This document shows, piece after piece, positions 8,319 to 15,990 of a stretch of 29,676 nt of DNA (position 1 is the stretch's first letter; each line of letters begins with the position of its first letter). This DNA is from 2-12-FULL-41-17 sp964562855. GTDB lineage: Bacteria; Patescibacteriota; Microgenomatia; Curtissbacterales; GWA2-41-24. The stretch is from the NCBI GenBank assembly GCA_964562855.1, contig CAZLVB010000009.1, positions 1 to 29,676 of the forward strand, read 5' to 3'. The notes below the pieces were generated by a model, which ran no database searches, was not told the origin of the DNA, and saw only the letters and a program-made list of their open reading frames with translations. The position numbers were made by a program, and so were the translations under genes.

Positions 8319-8728
8319 TAAAATCTGTCTAAAAATTCCTTGGCGCTAATTATCGGGATATTTTCAAACTTTCTGATGGACAAAAGGTGTTTTTTATCCC
8401 CGGATATTATGTAATTTGCTTTTGCTTCCAAAGCGCACTCCAGCACCCGATTATCGACAGGGTCTTTTTTAATAATGTTAATTGCCTGTTTGGGTTCAAC
8501 TATTTTGGCAAATTTGCCAATTCCTTCGATAATCTCAACAATATCGTCTTGCGACCATCGGAATTTATCCTTTAACTTTTGAGAAAGTTCAAGAAGAAGC
8601 GCGCGGCTTGTAAAAAGCGCAATTTGGCCTCCTCTTGCCAGTTCTAAACAAGTTCTGGGGTTGCCGCCGAAGAGAATGGCTGAGACAAAAATGTTGGTAT
8701 CAAAGATAACTTTTGGCTTAGGCCTCAT
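8303..8728 (-). CDS. PIN-domain toxin (COG1569-like)
   Basis: A 141-residue PIN-fold ribonuclease, the toxin of a type II toxin-antitoxin pair. The acidic active site is complete: Asp10 in IFDTNIFVSA, Glu47 in LLLELSQ, Asp92 in DPVDNRVLECA and Asp111 in ISGDKKHL. These bind the divalent metals that cut RNA. The ATG at 8728 overlaps the antitoxin end by 11 bases, and a TTG at 8743 is a less likely start. The antitoxin is upstream in the same operon. The gene's last bases form an arm of the third tandem hairpin. Family assignment is firm, while the RNA target is unknown. Confidence 0.88.
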   Translation of the reverse strand: MRPKPKVIFDTNIFVSAILFGGNPRTCLELARGGQIALFTSRALLLELSQKLKDKFRWSQDDIVEIIEGIGKFAKIVEPKQAINIIKKDPVDNRVLECALEAKANYIISGDKKHLLSIRKFENIPIISAKEFLDRFYKKKS

Positions 8729-8963
8729 GAAGAATGCGGTCAATATCCGCTTCGGAGGTTATGCCATAGCCTTTGGCAGTTTCTGCGCCCTTATTGTAGA
8801 TTCTTTGCCAGCGGGCATCTTCTGCCATCTGCTCTATGAGGGAAGTGATATAAGCGCTTCGTGACTGGCCGCTGACCTTTCTTTCTTTTTCCAGCTTTTT
8901 TAGAGTAGCTTTTGGCAGAGAGATGGAAACTACTTCGGTGTTATTGCGGACAATATTTTTCAT
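8718..8963 (-). CDS. Ribbon-helix-helix antitoxin
   Basis: An 81-residue protein. The N-terminal half has the ribbon-helix-helix pattern: a beta strand (TEVVSISLP) followed by two helices (KATLKKLEKERKVSG and SRSAYITSLIEQMAE). These proteins bind DNA as dimers. The acidic C-terminal half (TSEADIDRILHEA) is the likely toxin-binding segment. It precedes and overlaps the PIN toxin gene, as expected of an antitoxin. The -10 box overlaps a near-perfect palindrome, GTAATATTATTAC (8971-8983), which is a plausible autoregulatory operator. Confidence 0.85.
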   Translation of the reverse strand: MKNIVRNNTEVVSISLPKATLKKLEKERKVSGQSRSAYITSLIEQMAEDARWQRIYNKGAETAKGYGITSEADIDRILHEA

Positions 8964-8971
8964 ACAGTGTA

Positions 8972-9000
8972 ATAATATTACATACTGGCCATTACGTCAA
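8972..9000 (-). promoter_or_regulatory. Promoter and probable operator of the RHH/PIN operon
   Basis: TTGACG (8995-9000), 17 bases, TATTAT (8972-8977), then 8 bases to the ATG at 8963. The palindrome GTAATATTATTAC (8971-8983) covers the -10, so antitoxin bound there would block RNA polymerase. Confidence 0.7.
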
Positions 9001-9012
9001 GCCCTAGTTGGC

Positions 9013-9041
9013 TTGACAGGCTAATTTTCACAAGGTATCCT
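9013..9041 (+). promoter_or_regulatory. Promoter of the GH18 gene
   Basis: TTGACA (9013-9018), 17 bases, TATCCT (9036-9041), then 9 bases to the ATG at 9051. It diverges from the toxin-antitoxin promoter, with the two -35 boxes 12 bases apart. Confidence 0.6.
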
Positions 9042-9050
9042 TCAAACTTC

Positions 9051-10256
9051 ATGTCCCTGTCCGACGAAGATCACCGGAGACGCCGATTGTTAGTCACCCT
9101 TTGGGGACTCTCAATGATCCCAATTATCGGGATCTTTTTTTTAGGCTTGATCTTAACTCAAAATAATAAATTCATCCAGGCTTTTAATAATCACTCTTCA
9201 AAAAGTAATGTCGAGATATTCGGCTTTGCTCCTTACTGGACGCTTTCCAAAATAAAAAATGTTGATTGGAACACCTTGAGTACTTTTGCTTACTTTTCCC
9301 TGCCGGTTACTGCTGACGGGTCGATTGACAGAAATTCTTATGAATTTAGTGTTTTTGAAAAGGAACAACTAGATGGACTTTTTGCCGAGGCAAAAAAGCA
9401 CCAAGTCAGGCGGGTTATCACACTAACCCAAATGGAGCCGATGACCATTGAAGCATTTTTAAATAATCGAGATTCTTGGGAAAAATTAAGCCAAGAGACT
9501 GTGCAAATACTGGCGGCGCGAGATTTAGACGGAGTGAATATCGATTTTGAATATATACCTTCCAATAATCTTTTAAGGGATAAATTTTCAGATTTCGTGA
9601 GTTATTATTCAAGATATCTCAAGGACAATCTAAAAAACCCGTATATCACTGTTTCGGTTTTAGCCTCTTCTGTTCGCTTTAACCGCATTTATGACATTGA
9701 AGAGCTTTCAAAAACAACAGATGGAGTAATGATGATGGCATATGACTTTTATTATCCAGGATCACCAACCATCGGCCCGACCGCTCCGCTTTATGGTTTT
9801 AATGAAGGTAAAGGGCCCTTCTGGTATGACGTTTCAACCGCGGTTGATGATTTCCTAAAAGTTGCGCCAGCCGAAAAAATAATCATGGGTATACCCTATT
9901 ACGGATGGAATTATCCCGCTTACACGCCAGCCCCAAAAACCGAAAAAATAGCCTGGACAAAGCCTTCGGCAACTACTTTGGATAAGGCCCAAAAAGAAAA
10001 GCTTTTGACGGTTACGCCAATAGGCGGCTGGGATAGTCAGGCGCAGGTTGCCTGGAAGGGATACTGGGATGGTGACAACTGGCAGGTTTTTTATCTAGAA
10101 GATAAAAATTCACTTTCTAAAAAATATGACTTGGTTAATGAAAAAGGGCTTGGCGGAGTTGGCCTCTGGGCTCTTGGTTATGAATCAGAAAACGATGCAG
10201 TCTGGAGTTTGCTTGCGGCAAAATTCTCCCCGTCAAATCACGAAGTCCAAATATAG
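9051..10256 (+). CDS. Membrane-anchored GH18 glycoside hydrolase (chitinase/YaaH-like)
   Basis: The 401-residue protein has a basic N-terminus and one membrane helix (about residues 14-36), then a TIM-barrel GH18 domain. Recognisable parts are VEIFGFAPYW (first strand), DGVNIDFEY (160-168, with Glu167 as the acid catalyst), MMMAYDFYY, IIMGIPYYGW and GGVGLWALGYE. This pattern is closest to the YaaH/spore cortex type, which cleaves peptidoglycan or related glycans. Because it is anchored outside the cell and lies 5 bases before a D,D-carboxypeptidase gene, a cell-wall remodelling role is likely. Chitin is an unlikely natural substrate. The start is set by the promoter just upstream. Confidence 0.9.
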   Translation: MSLSDEDHRRRRLLVTLWGLSMIPIIGIFFLGLILTQNNKFIQAFNNHSSKSNVEIFGFAPYWTLSKIKNVDWNTLSTFAYFSLPVTADGSIDRNSYEFSVFEKEQLDGLFAEAKKHQVRRVITLTQMEPMTIEAFLNNRDSWEKLSQETVQILAARDLDGVNIDFEYIPSNNLLRDKFSDFVSYYSRYLKDNLKNPYITVSVLASSVRFNRIYDIEELSKTTDGVMMMAYDFYYPGSPTIGPTAPLYGFNEGKGPFWYDVSTAVDDFLKVAPAEKIIMGIPYYGWNYPAYTPAPKTEKIAWTKPSATTLDKAQKEKLLTVTPIGGWDSQAQVAWKGYWDGDNWQVFYLEDKNSLSKKYDLVNEKGLGGVGLWALGYESENDAVWSLLAAKFSPSNHEVQI

Positions 10257-10261
10257 GCAAG

Positions 10262-11500
10262 ATGCAATTTCCAAAGATGCCTGTCAAGATTGAAAAAAGA
10301 TTAATTCTTGTGGTGTTTGTGGCTATTTTAGCCGGATTGGTCAGTCTTTTTTACAAACCAGCATTAGGCACTTCGGGGGTTAGTTCTTTCGATTCAAATG
10401 GGAAATATCTGGCGGCAAAAAATGGGGTCAGGGGGCAAAAGGATTGGAGTCCACAAGGATTCGGCTCCGGTGAGTATCTTGAATCAATCCCAAAAATCAA
10501 GGCCGGAGCTGTTTTGAATTTGGAAACCGGTGAGGTCCTATGGTCTTTGAATTTAAAAGAAAGAATTGCTCCCGCCTCGCTATCGAAGCTGGCGACTGCT
10601 GCAACCGCGTTTGATATTGCACCGCTTTCTCAAGTTGTAAGCGTGACAGATGATGCCGCAGACCAAATTCCCACAAAATTGGGTCTTAGGCAAGGGGAAA
10701 GATTAACCCTTGAGGAAGCGTTGAAGGCGGCAATTTTAACCAGCGCTAATGACGCAACAGAGGCAATTGCCGAATCGATAGGTTCTGATTTAGGCGGGGG
10801 TACTTCAACTTTTATGAATTTGGTCAACTTAAAACTTTCAAAAATCGGGGCAGGTGAATCGCATTTTGAAACTGCCACGGGACTAGATAATGCCAATCAT
10901 TATTCAACTGTTTATGATCTTTCAATCATTGCCCATGACATCTTTAAAAACTATCCGTTCATAAAAGAGGTCGCCTCCCAGAAATATTTTAGGCTGAACC
11001 CTGATAATAACCACCGGTTAATCGATTTGCCTAACTGGAATGCTCTTTTGGGAACTTATCCGGGAGTCAATGGGCTAAAAATAGGTTATACCGAAAATGC
11101 CGGCCATGTGACAATTGTCACTGCCCAAAGAGAAGGTAAAAATCTGATGGCGATTGTAATCGGGGCGAGTACTTTGGAGAACAGAGAGATTGGGGCGGCG
11201 ACACTTCTAAATTATGGCTTTAGTCAATACGGGATTGATCCTTATCCTGTCGAAAATCTTAATTTGGTCGACAGATTCGAAGACTGGCGCAGGCAACTCT
11301 CACAAAGGAGAGAAACCGAGGATAGGGAGATTGTTGCTAGAGTCCAAGAGGCTCAATCAACTATCGACGATAAAGGTAAAGATTTAGCAAAAAAACCTCA
11401 AAGTCCAGTTTTAGAAACTCAAAAAGTAGAGCAAATCTCTCAAGATGTACAAACTATTGCCGCAAATTTAGTTGAAAACAAAGACCAGCTACTTAAATAA
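10262..11500 (+). CDS. dacA: D-alanyl-D-alanine carboxypeptidase (peptidase S11)
   Basis: The 412-residue protein has an N-terminal membrane anchor or signal (about 12-31) and a penicillin-binding S11 domain: SLSK (Ser106, Lys109), SAND (161-164) and KIG (273-275). The last motif is normally KTG, so Thr is replaced by Ile here. It removes the terminal D-Ala from peptidoglycan stems outside the cell. The C-terminal 90 residues are a Gln/Lys/Glu-rich, probably helical tail (SQRRETEDREIV, VEQISQDVQTIAANLVEN) with no hydrophobic anchor. The gene follows the GH18 gene after 5 bases. A diverged copy of the tail lies 730 bases downstream. Confidence 0.92.
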   Translation: MQFPKMPVKIEKRLILVVFVAILAGLVSLFYKPALGTSGVSSFDSNGKYLAAKNGVRGQKDWSPQGFGSGEYLESIPKIKAGAVLNLETGEVLWSLNLKERIAPASLSKLATAATAFDIAPLSQVVSVTDDAADQIPTKLGLRQGERLTLEEALKAAILTSANDATEAIAESIGSDLGGGTSTFMNLVNLKLSKIGAGESHFETATGLDNANHYSTVYDLSIIAHDIFKNYPFIKEVASQKYFRLNPDNNHRLIDLPNWNALLGTYPGVNGLKIGYTENAGHVTIVTAQREGKNLMAIVIGASTLENREIGAATLLNYGFSQYGIDPYPVENLNLVDRFEDWRRQLSQRRETEDREIVARVQEAQSTIDDKGKDLAKKPQSPVLETQKVEQISQDVQTIAANLVENKDQLLK

Positions 11501-11534
11501 AGTTTACTTTTTTAGGTTCCTCCGGGCCTTTAAT

Positions 11535-12218
11535 TTAATCTGGTAGTTTCTTTCTGAAAATATAAAGAGAGGCCGCTTTTTTATAGGGGACAGAAAGTAC
11601 TGGGCCCGAGTATTCACCAATCTCTTCCAGGAGTTTGACCCAGTTAACTAGAGGAAAATCATCCGGGACTATACCCTCAAAAGTATGTTTGGTTTCTTCA
11701 AAACTGTCTGGGTAAAGAGATTTCCACTGTTCATCGCTTTCTATCTCAGTGAGAAAATCCTCCAAATCTTCAGTTTGTAAAACTACTTCCTTACCACCAA
11801 CATCAGCAACTACTGCACCAACTAGTTCGAAATCTTCTCTTGCTTGCAAATTACTTGCTGCTTCCCACCAATCATTGCATACGACATATCCTCCTGTTTT
11901 AACGAGTTTGGAAGGGTGATCCGCCCAAAAATTAAAAAGTATTAACAAATCGATCTCGTGAGTTGGAGTAAATTCTTCAGCATCTGCACAATAGGCTTCG
12001 TAGCCTGCTTCTTGGAGTACTTCTACTGCAACTGTTTCTCTGTCCACAAAAATAATTCGTGCAGAACTAAGTTTTTCCACTTTTGCAGGTGCCACATGAG
12101 TTGAGCACCCTGGGTAGTAAACCATCCGTATATCTAGTTTAAATTCTTCAAGGAACACGTTAATTCCACTTGTTAAAAAATCTTCTGAATAACCATAAAT
12201 CTCAGGTCGCTCTGTCAT
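11535..12218 (-). CDS. Rossmann-like protein, possibly a SAM methyltransferase
   Basis: The protein has 227 residues from the ATG at 12218. An upstream reading frame exists, but its translation is the complement of another coding tail, so the ATG is preferred. The centre resembles a class I methyltransferase: VYYPGCSTHVAP (motif I region), ARIIFVDRE (acidic end of strand 2), YCADAEEF, and IDLLILFNFWADHPSKLVKTGGY followed by VVCNDWW. The glycine-rich loop is weak (PGCSTH), so binding of S-adenosylmethionine is uncertain. It lies between the dacA end and a displaced dacA-like tail, which suggests the gene was inserted there. No substrate can be named. Confidence 0.6.
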   Translation of the reverse strand: MTERPEIYGYSEDFLTSGINVFLEEFKLDIRMVYYPGCSTHVAPAKVEKLSSARIIFVDRETVAVEVLQEAGYEAYCADAEEFTPTHEIDLLILFNFWADHPSKLVKTGGYVVCNDWWEAASNLQAREDFELVGAVVADVGGKEVVLQTEDLEDFLTEIESDEQWKSLYPDSFEETKHTFEGIVPDDFPLVNWVKLLEEIGEYSGPVLSVPYKKAASLYIFRKKLPD

Positions 12219-12230
12219 TTTACTCGTGGT

Positions 12231-12362
12231 GTAAAGCTTCGATCGGTTCAAGACGATAAGCGCGATGAGCAATTGAAAAATCAAGGTCAAGAGCAACTGC
12301 TCAAAGAAGTACAAACATTTGCAGAAAACCTGCAAAAACCGACTGTCACTAATGGCTCATAA
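12231..12362 (+). pseudogene. Stray 3' coding tail resembling the dacA C-terminus
   Basis: One + strand frame runs to a TAA at 12360-12362 with no usable start. Its translation contains VQDDKRDEQLKNQGQ, EQLLKEVQTFAENLQ and ends in TNGS. The dacA tail reads IDDKGKDLAKKPQ and VEQISQDVQTIAANLVEN, so the two align in order and spacing. DNA similarity is visible but modest (GTACAAAC shared). It looks like an older or paralogous end of dacA, cut off by the gene at 11535-12218. Its reading frame is not an independent gene. Confidence 0.45.
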
Positions 12363-12425
12363 TTTAAGACCTATAATTTTAGCTATATTGTTGGAATTTT
12401 GCAAGTTTGGGGCTTTAGCTTAGCT

Positions 12426-13715
12426 CTATAACCCGAAGGTAGCAGCCAGCCTATCGTAGGCCGGTAAAAGTTCTCCTAGATCTGCTTGATGGTCTTCCGG
12501 CTTTTTTCTAAACCAGGTCAAAACACCAAATACCGCTTTAACCGTTTTTTGGACTTTCTCTTGAACTTTAGCATCAAGACTATCATAATTTTCAATAAAC
12601 TGATCAGGAAAGAATCTTATTACTGTTAAAGCAGATGCAAAGAGCTCATCAAAATTTGAGTAAGGGTGGCCATAAGTCCCTTCTTGACCATATTTGTCAG
12701 GAGGAAGGTTAACATAATTAGATTCGTCGAAAATACTGAAATAGGGATTTTCCTCAACTTCTTTTGGTACACCAAAAAGGCCAAAGGAGGGCATAGGAAT
12801 TTTAAAAAGATCTGGATCAATTTCGGCAGCTCCCTCGACTAAACCTTTAAAAGCATTAAAAACTTCTGAGCTTGGGCCTAGATCTGCTTTAAGAGTTAGG
12901 AATTGTTCCATAACTCCATGGCAAGTTTCATGGAAGATTTTTGCCAGTCCTTCATCTTGGAATTCGGGAGATGTAAACAAATTAGATGGCACTTTGGTTT
13001 GTCCTTCGGAATAAACTCCTCCCCTGTATTCTATGTTTTCGTCTTTAAAAATATAAACTTGTGGAGCACCCCTCGGCGTAAATTTATCAAAAACTGCAAG
13101 CATTTTATCAATTCTCTTTTTTGTTTCCTCATCTAGCTGAATTTCCGAGTAAAACCGTACCTTTTGATATTCTTCACCAGATATATGTGTATCAAAAGAA
13201 ATGTCAACTGGGTAAGAGGTTGTTTTTGATTCATCTGTTTCAATGTTTCTTTCTTCCACGTGCAGATAAACTCTTTGGGGCTTATTTGGTGAAACAGAGG
13301 CTGGATATGCCACAAGTTCCCAGTATTTCCTACCTTCAATTTCACTTTCTAGAGCGCTTGAGGCATATCCTCCGAAACCAACATTCAATCTCTGACGAAG
13401 CACAGCGTCAGAACTTGAAATACTAAAGGTTGCACTTTTTTCTGTGGTAGAAGCTTTTAAAGCTTCTTGATCAATTAAAAATCGCCAACCGTCTATTTTT
13501 ACATTAACATATGGGGTTTCGATAACTTCGCCATCTTTATAAATTCTTTGGGTATCTAGGATAGACCGTCCATTTTCTGGCCTTTCATTTTCAAGGACTG
13601 AACCGATGCCGACGCCTATAGCACCTCCTGCTGCTGCAGCGGCTGTAATCTGAAGACCTCTAACAATAAAGGCACGCCTTGGGAGAATCTTGGGGATTGA
13701 TTTACGTTCAGACAT
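12426..13715 (-). CDS. Exported zinc metalloprotease with Tat-like signal
   Basis: The 429-residue protein starts with a twin-arginine-like signal (PRRAFIVRG, residues 12-20), then an Ala/Gly-rich core (24-40), so export through the Tat system is likely. Residues 60-190 form a beta-rich domain. The catalytic part holds HETCH (His262, Glu263, His266), an HExxH zinc motif, followed about 28-32 residues later by Glu in GLVEGAAEID, which fits a gluzincin. A C-terminal helical region contains YGHPYSNFDELFASAL, which may contribute to the active site. The promoter is a perfect consensus and the mRNA probably leaderless. The substrate is unknown. No close family was recognised. Confidence 0.7.
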   Translation of the reverse strand: MSERKSIPKILPRRAFIVRGLQITAAAAAGGAIGVGIGSVLENERPENGRSILDTQRIYKDGEVIETPYVNVKIDGWRFLIDQEALKASTTEKSATFSISSSDAVLRQRLNVGFGGYASSALESEIEGRKYWELVAYPASVSPNKPQRVYLHVEERNIETDESKTTSYPVDISFDTHISGEEYQKVRFYSEIQLDEETKKRIDKMLAVFDKFTPRGAPQVYIFKDENIEYRGGVYSEGQTKVPSNLFTSPEFQDEGLAKIFHETCHGVMEQFLTLKADLGPSSEVFNAFKGLVEGAAEIDPDLFKIPMPSFGLFGVPKEVEENPYFSIFDESNYVNLPPDKYGQEGTYGHPYSNFDELFASALTVIRFFPDQFIENYDSLDAKVQEKVQKTVKAVFGVLTWFRKKPEDHQADLGELLPAYDRLAATFGL

Positions 13716-13723
13716 AGGCGGGA

Positions 13724-13752
13724 ATTATAAGGGCTAAAAATCAATTTGTCAA
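13724..13752 (-). promoter_or_regulatory. Perfect consensus sigma70 promoter of the metalloprotease gene
   Basis: TTGACA (13747-13752), exactly 17 bases, TATAAT (13724-13729), then 8 bases to the ATG at 13715. This is the strongest promoter seen in the window. Confidence 0.85.
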
Positions 13753-13779
13753 ACTATGGGTCTGCGAAGCTTGAAAAAG

Positions 13780-14025
13780 TTATTTGTAAACTTGCTGGCG
13801 GTGCTCGATAATCACGATTTCAACAACACCTGTTTCGGACAGTTGGTAGACGATTCGAAATGGCCAAGCTCTTAGCGTCCTTAAGCCTTCAAACTCACCT
13901 CTTAATTTTTTCCCGATGTATGGCTCTTGGGCTAGAAGTTCTATCTTTTTGATAATTTTGGCCCGATCGGATTTTTGGGTTTTTTTGAGAAATTTGCTGG
14001 CTTTTGGAGAATATTCGACCCTCAC
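13780..14025 (-). CDS. RelE/ParE-family toxin
   Basis: An 81-residue basic protein with the RelE/YafQ fold pattern: VEYSPKASKFLKK, IIKKIELLAQEPYIGKKL, LRTLRAWPFRIVYQL and a C-terminal EIVIIEHRQQVYK with basic and aromatic residues that could act on RNA in the ribosome. It starts at a GTG overlapping the antitoxin stop by 4 bases (GTGA), so the pair is translationally coupled. Members of this family cut mRNA at the ribosome or, in ParE types, poison gyrase. Which one applies here is unclear. Confidence 0.85.
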   Translation of the reverse strand: MRVEYSPKASKFLKKTQKSDRAKIIKKIELLAQEPYIGKKLRGEFEGLRTLRAWPFRIVYQLSETGVVEIVIIEHRQQVYK

Positions 14026-14318
14026 TTCAGATCTTTGGGATTAATTTTTAGCTCCTTCAGGAGAGCCTCGTGAGAGATACCTTTGCCAGCCGCAAGCTCT
14101 GCCTGAGCCTTTCTTATATCTCTGACCAGCTTTTTGTTTGCCATAATTTCCATGGTCTCCTCCCAAGCCTCAACTTCTTCCGGGGGCATGACTACAGCCT
14201 GGGCACTGCCACGTCTGGTAATTGTGAACCTTTTAAATTTTTTGGATACTTCATCCAAGAGGGTGTAAAAATTACTACGCGCTTTGCTGGCAGAAATGGT
14301 CGAATCAAGAGTCTTCAT
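14022..14318 (-). CDS. Phd/YefM-type antitoxin
   Basis: The protein has 98 residues from the ATG at 14318. The N-terminal domain has the Phd/YefM pattern (ISASKARSNFYTLLDEV, then FTITRRGSAQAVVMPPEEVEAW), which dimerises and binds operator DNA. The C-terminal helix (RDIRKAQAELAAGKGISHE) is the toxin-binding part. Longer upstream frames exist, but the promoter lies inside them, so this ATG is right. The toxin gene overlaps its stop. Repeated TGGTAC words sit in the promoter spacer and could be the operator. Confidence 0.85.
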   Translation of the reverse strand: MKTLDSTISASKARSNFYTLLDEVSKKFKRFTITRRGSAQAVVMPPEEVEAWEETMEIMANKKLVRDIRKAQAELAAGKGISHEALLKELKINPKDLK

Positions 14319-14328
14319 GGTTTTAGCA

Positions 14329-14357
14329 ATAGTACCAAATTCGGTACCATTTGTCAA
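14329..14357 (-). promoter_or_regulatory. Promoter and possible operator of the Phd/RelE operon
   Basis: TTGACA (14352-14357), 17 bases, TACTAT (14329-14334), 10 bases to the ATG at 14318. The spacer contains GGTACC and, 11 bases on, GGTAC, which fits binding of a dimeric repressor on one DNA face. Confidence 0.7.
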
Positions 14358-14395
14358 AGGCTCTAAATCTGGTGAGTCTGATAAAATAGACCTCC

Positions 14396-14932
14396 ATGGA
14401 AACTGCAACATTGGCCGGTGGATGTTTTTGGTGCACCGAGGCAGTTTTTAAAAGATTAAAAGGTGTAAAGTCTGTCGCATCAGGGTATACCGGAGGAACG
14501 GTTAATAACCCTACTTACGAGGATGTCTGCTCGGGTACAACCGGCCATGCGGAGGCAATTCAAGTGACTTTTGACCCTAAAGTTATTCCCTACCAAAAAC
14601 TCCTTGAGATTTTTTTCGCTTTGCACGATCCGACAACTTTGAATCGCCAAGGGAATGATTTCGGTACGCAATATAGATCTGCCATTTTTTACCATGATGA
14701 GGAGCAAAAAAATACAGCAGTGCGATCTAAAGAGAAAGCTCAAAAAAACTTTAATGGAGATATAGTCACCGAAATTGTGCCTTTTAGTAAATTTTTTGAG
14801 GCGGAAAATTATCATAAAAACTACTATGATAGTAATCGCAGTCAGGGTTACTGTCAGGTTGTGATTGACCCAAAGGTTAAAAAGTTGTTAGAAGAATATA
14901 AAAAGGATGTTAAAGAAGAATATCTAAGTTAA
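14396..14932 (+). CDS. msrA: Peptide methionine-S-sulfoxide reductase
   Basis: A 178-residue MsrA, which reduces (S)-methionine sulfoxide in proteins and repairs oxidative damage. The catalytic motif GGCFWC is at residues 8-13, with Cys10 as nucleophile and Cys13 close by. Family signatures GYTGG, YEDVCSGTTGHAEA, FFALHDPTTLNRQGND, GTQYRSAIF and FEAENYHKNYY are all present. A later Cys in GYCQVVIDPK can act as the resolving residue. It diverges from the Phd/RelE operon. A possible -10 (TAAAAT) lies 8 bases before the ATG. A small anchored protein gene follows after 6 bases. Confidence 0.95.
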   Translation: METATLAGGCFWCTEAVFKRLKGVKSVASGYTGGTVNNPTYEDVCSGTTGHAEAIQVTFDPKVIPYQKLLEIFFALHDPTTLNRQGNDFGTQYRSAIFYHDEEQKNTAVRSKEKAQKNFNGDIVTEIVPFSKFFEAENYHKNYYDSNRSQGYCQVVIDPKVKKLLEEYKKDVKEEYLS

Positions 14933-14938
14933 TTTTCA

Positions 14939-15469
14939 ATGAACTTAAAAGTAATCTTTTTGCTGATCGGAATAATTGTACTTGCGTCAGGCGCACTGAT
15001 TGTAAAAAACAAAAATCAATTTAAACCTAATAACGGTGCCGCACAAACCAGTCAGCCTCAAGATACCAGTTCGCCTATGGCCGTAGATATCAATGCCGCT
15101 TTTGCAATTTATACAAACGGGACATTCCGCATATTTTCCGCCTCCATGTATCACAACTTATCAGAGGATGTTTTTATTGAATCGAAAAATCCAAATATTG
15201 TGCAGGTAAAAAAGAAGGGGGTTACTTGGGGTAATTTTTTTGGGACATTGCCGATGAAACTAACAAGTGAATGTCTGACAACGGGAACGGGGCAAACTTT
15301 TTGCAGCGGCCAAGGCCCAACTCTAAAATTTTACCTTAACGGACAACAAGTGGAAAATTTTCTTTCTATGGAAATTCATCAAAATGACCGGGCGTTGATA
15401 AGTTTCGGCAACGAAAATGAAACGCAAATTAAATTGCAGCTTCAGAGGGCAGATACGATATTAAGGTAG
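14939..15469 (+). CDS. Anchored extracellular protein of unknown function
   Basis: The 176-residue protein has an N-terminal membrane helix (about residues 4-22), a polar Gln/Ser/Pro linker (28-46), and a beta-rich outside domain (50-176). The domain has repeated aromatic words (FAIYTNGTFRIFSAS) and a Cys pair about 10 residues apart (SECLTTG and TFCSG) that could form a disulfide. I do not recognise a family. It is 6 bases after msrA, so the two are probably cotranscribed, and it may be an envelope protein made under similar conditions. Confidence 0.7.
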   Translation: MNLKVIFLLIGIIVLASGALIVKNKNQFKPNNGAAQTSQPQDTSSPMAVDINAAFAIYTNGTFRIFSASMYHNLSEDVFIESKNPNIVQVKKKGVTWGNFFGTLPMKLTSECLTTGTGQTFCSGQGPTLKFYLNGQQVENFLSMEIHQNDRALISFGNENETQIKLQLQRADTILR

Positions 15470-15472
15470 ACT

Positions 15473-15883
15473 CTATTTGATTTTTTGTGAGGGCAGGATT
15501 TTAAGCCGGTCGACGATTAACTCGCTGAAAAGGGCAAAAGGAAGTGTTACTGCGCCAATTATCAAAAGTATTTTGAAGGTGATAGGTTCCCCGGTTGTTA
15601 GGGTTATGGCAATCATGTCTTCGATGATCCCGACAACGAAGCCAAATACCAAAAACTCTAAGAAGATTTCGGTTTTTGTGCCCAAATAGGGAATATCAAT
15701 TTTGTCTACAACCAATTCTCCAAGCAAGGCGAACGGCAGAGCAACAAGGAAAATTATCACAAGAAGATTGAGAGAAAACTGGGCATCGGTTGCCAAAAAG
15801 ACTGCCAGTAAATCTTCGACGACGCCGACGCCAAGGCCCAAGATCAAGAACTCGAAAAATAGCAGGATGTTTCTTTTTAGCAT
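15473..15883 (-). CDS. Internally duplicated membrane protein, unknown function
   Basis: The protein has 136 residues from the ATG at 15883, with four membrane helices in two tandem halves. Half one contains FFEFLILGLGVGVVEDLLAV and LPFALLGELVVDK. Half two contains FLEFLVFGFVVGIIEDMIAI and LPFALFSELIVDR. Each half keeps an intramembrane Glu-Asp pair and a Glu and Asp near the second helix end, so these acidic residues are probably functional, for example in ion or substrate movement. No family is recognised. It converges on the anchored protein gene with a 3-base gap. Confidence 0.7.
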   Translation of the reverse strand: MLKRNILLFFEFLILGLGVGVVEDLLAVFLATDAQFSLNLLVIIFLVALPFALLGELVVDKIDIPYLGTKTEIFLEFLVFGFVVGIIEDMIAITLTTGEPITFKILLIIGAVTLPFALFSELIVDRLKILPSQKIK

Positions 15884-15958
15884 TAATACACTCAAGAATA
15901 ATATAACAAAATATAGAGAATAACTGAGGAGTGTTGGAATTTTTACAAAAATTCTGGA

Positions 15959-15977
15959 GTTATAACAGTGTTATAAC
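15959..15977. promoter_or_regulatory. Twin palindrome, operator-like
   Basis: Two copies of the 8-base palindrome GTTATAAC (15959-15966 and 15970-15977) lie 11 bases apart centre to centre, about one helical turn. They sit 76-94 bases upstream of the duplicated membrane protein gene and just past the stop of the gene at 15991. Confidence 0.4.
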
Positions 15978-15990
15978 GTGACTAATTTTC

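Noticed and set aside
12219..12335. Long N-terminus of the methyltransferase-like gene from 12335
   Set aside because: The extra residues are the complement of the dacA-like coding tail. The ATG at 12218 starts the recognisable part.
14319..14411. Longer start of the Phd-type antitoxin
   Set aside because: The extension contains the -10 and -35 boxes of its own promoter.
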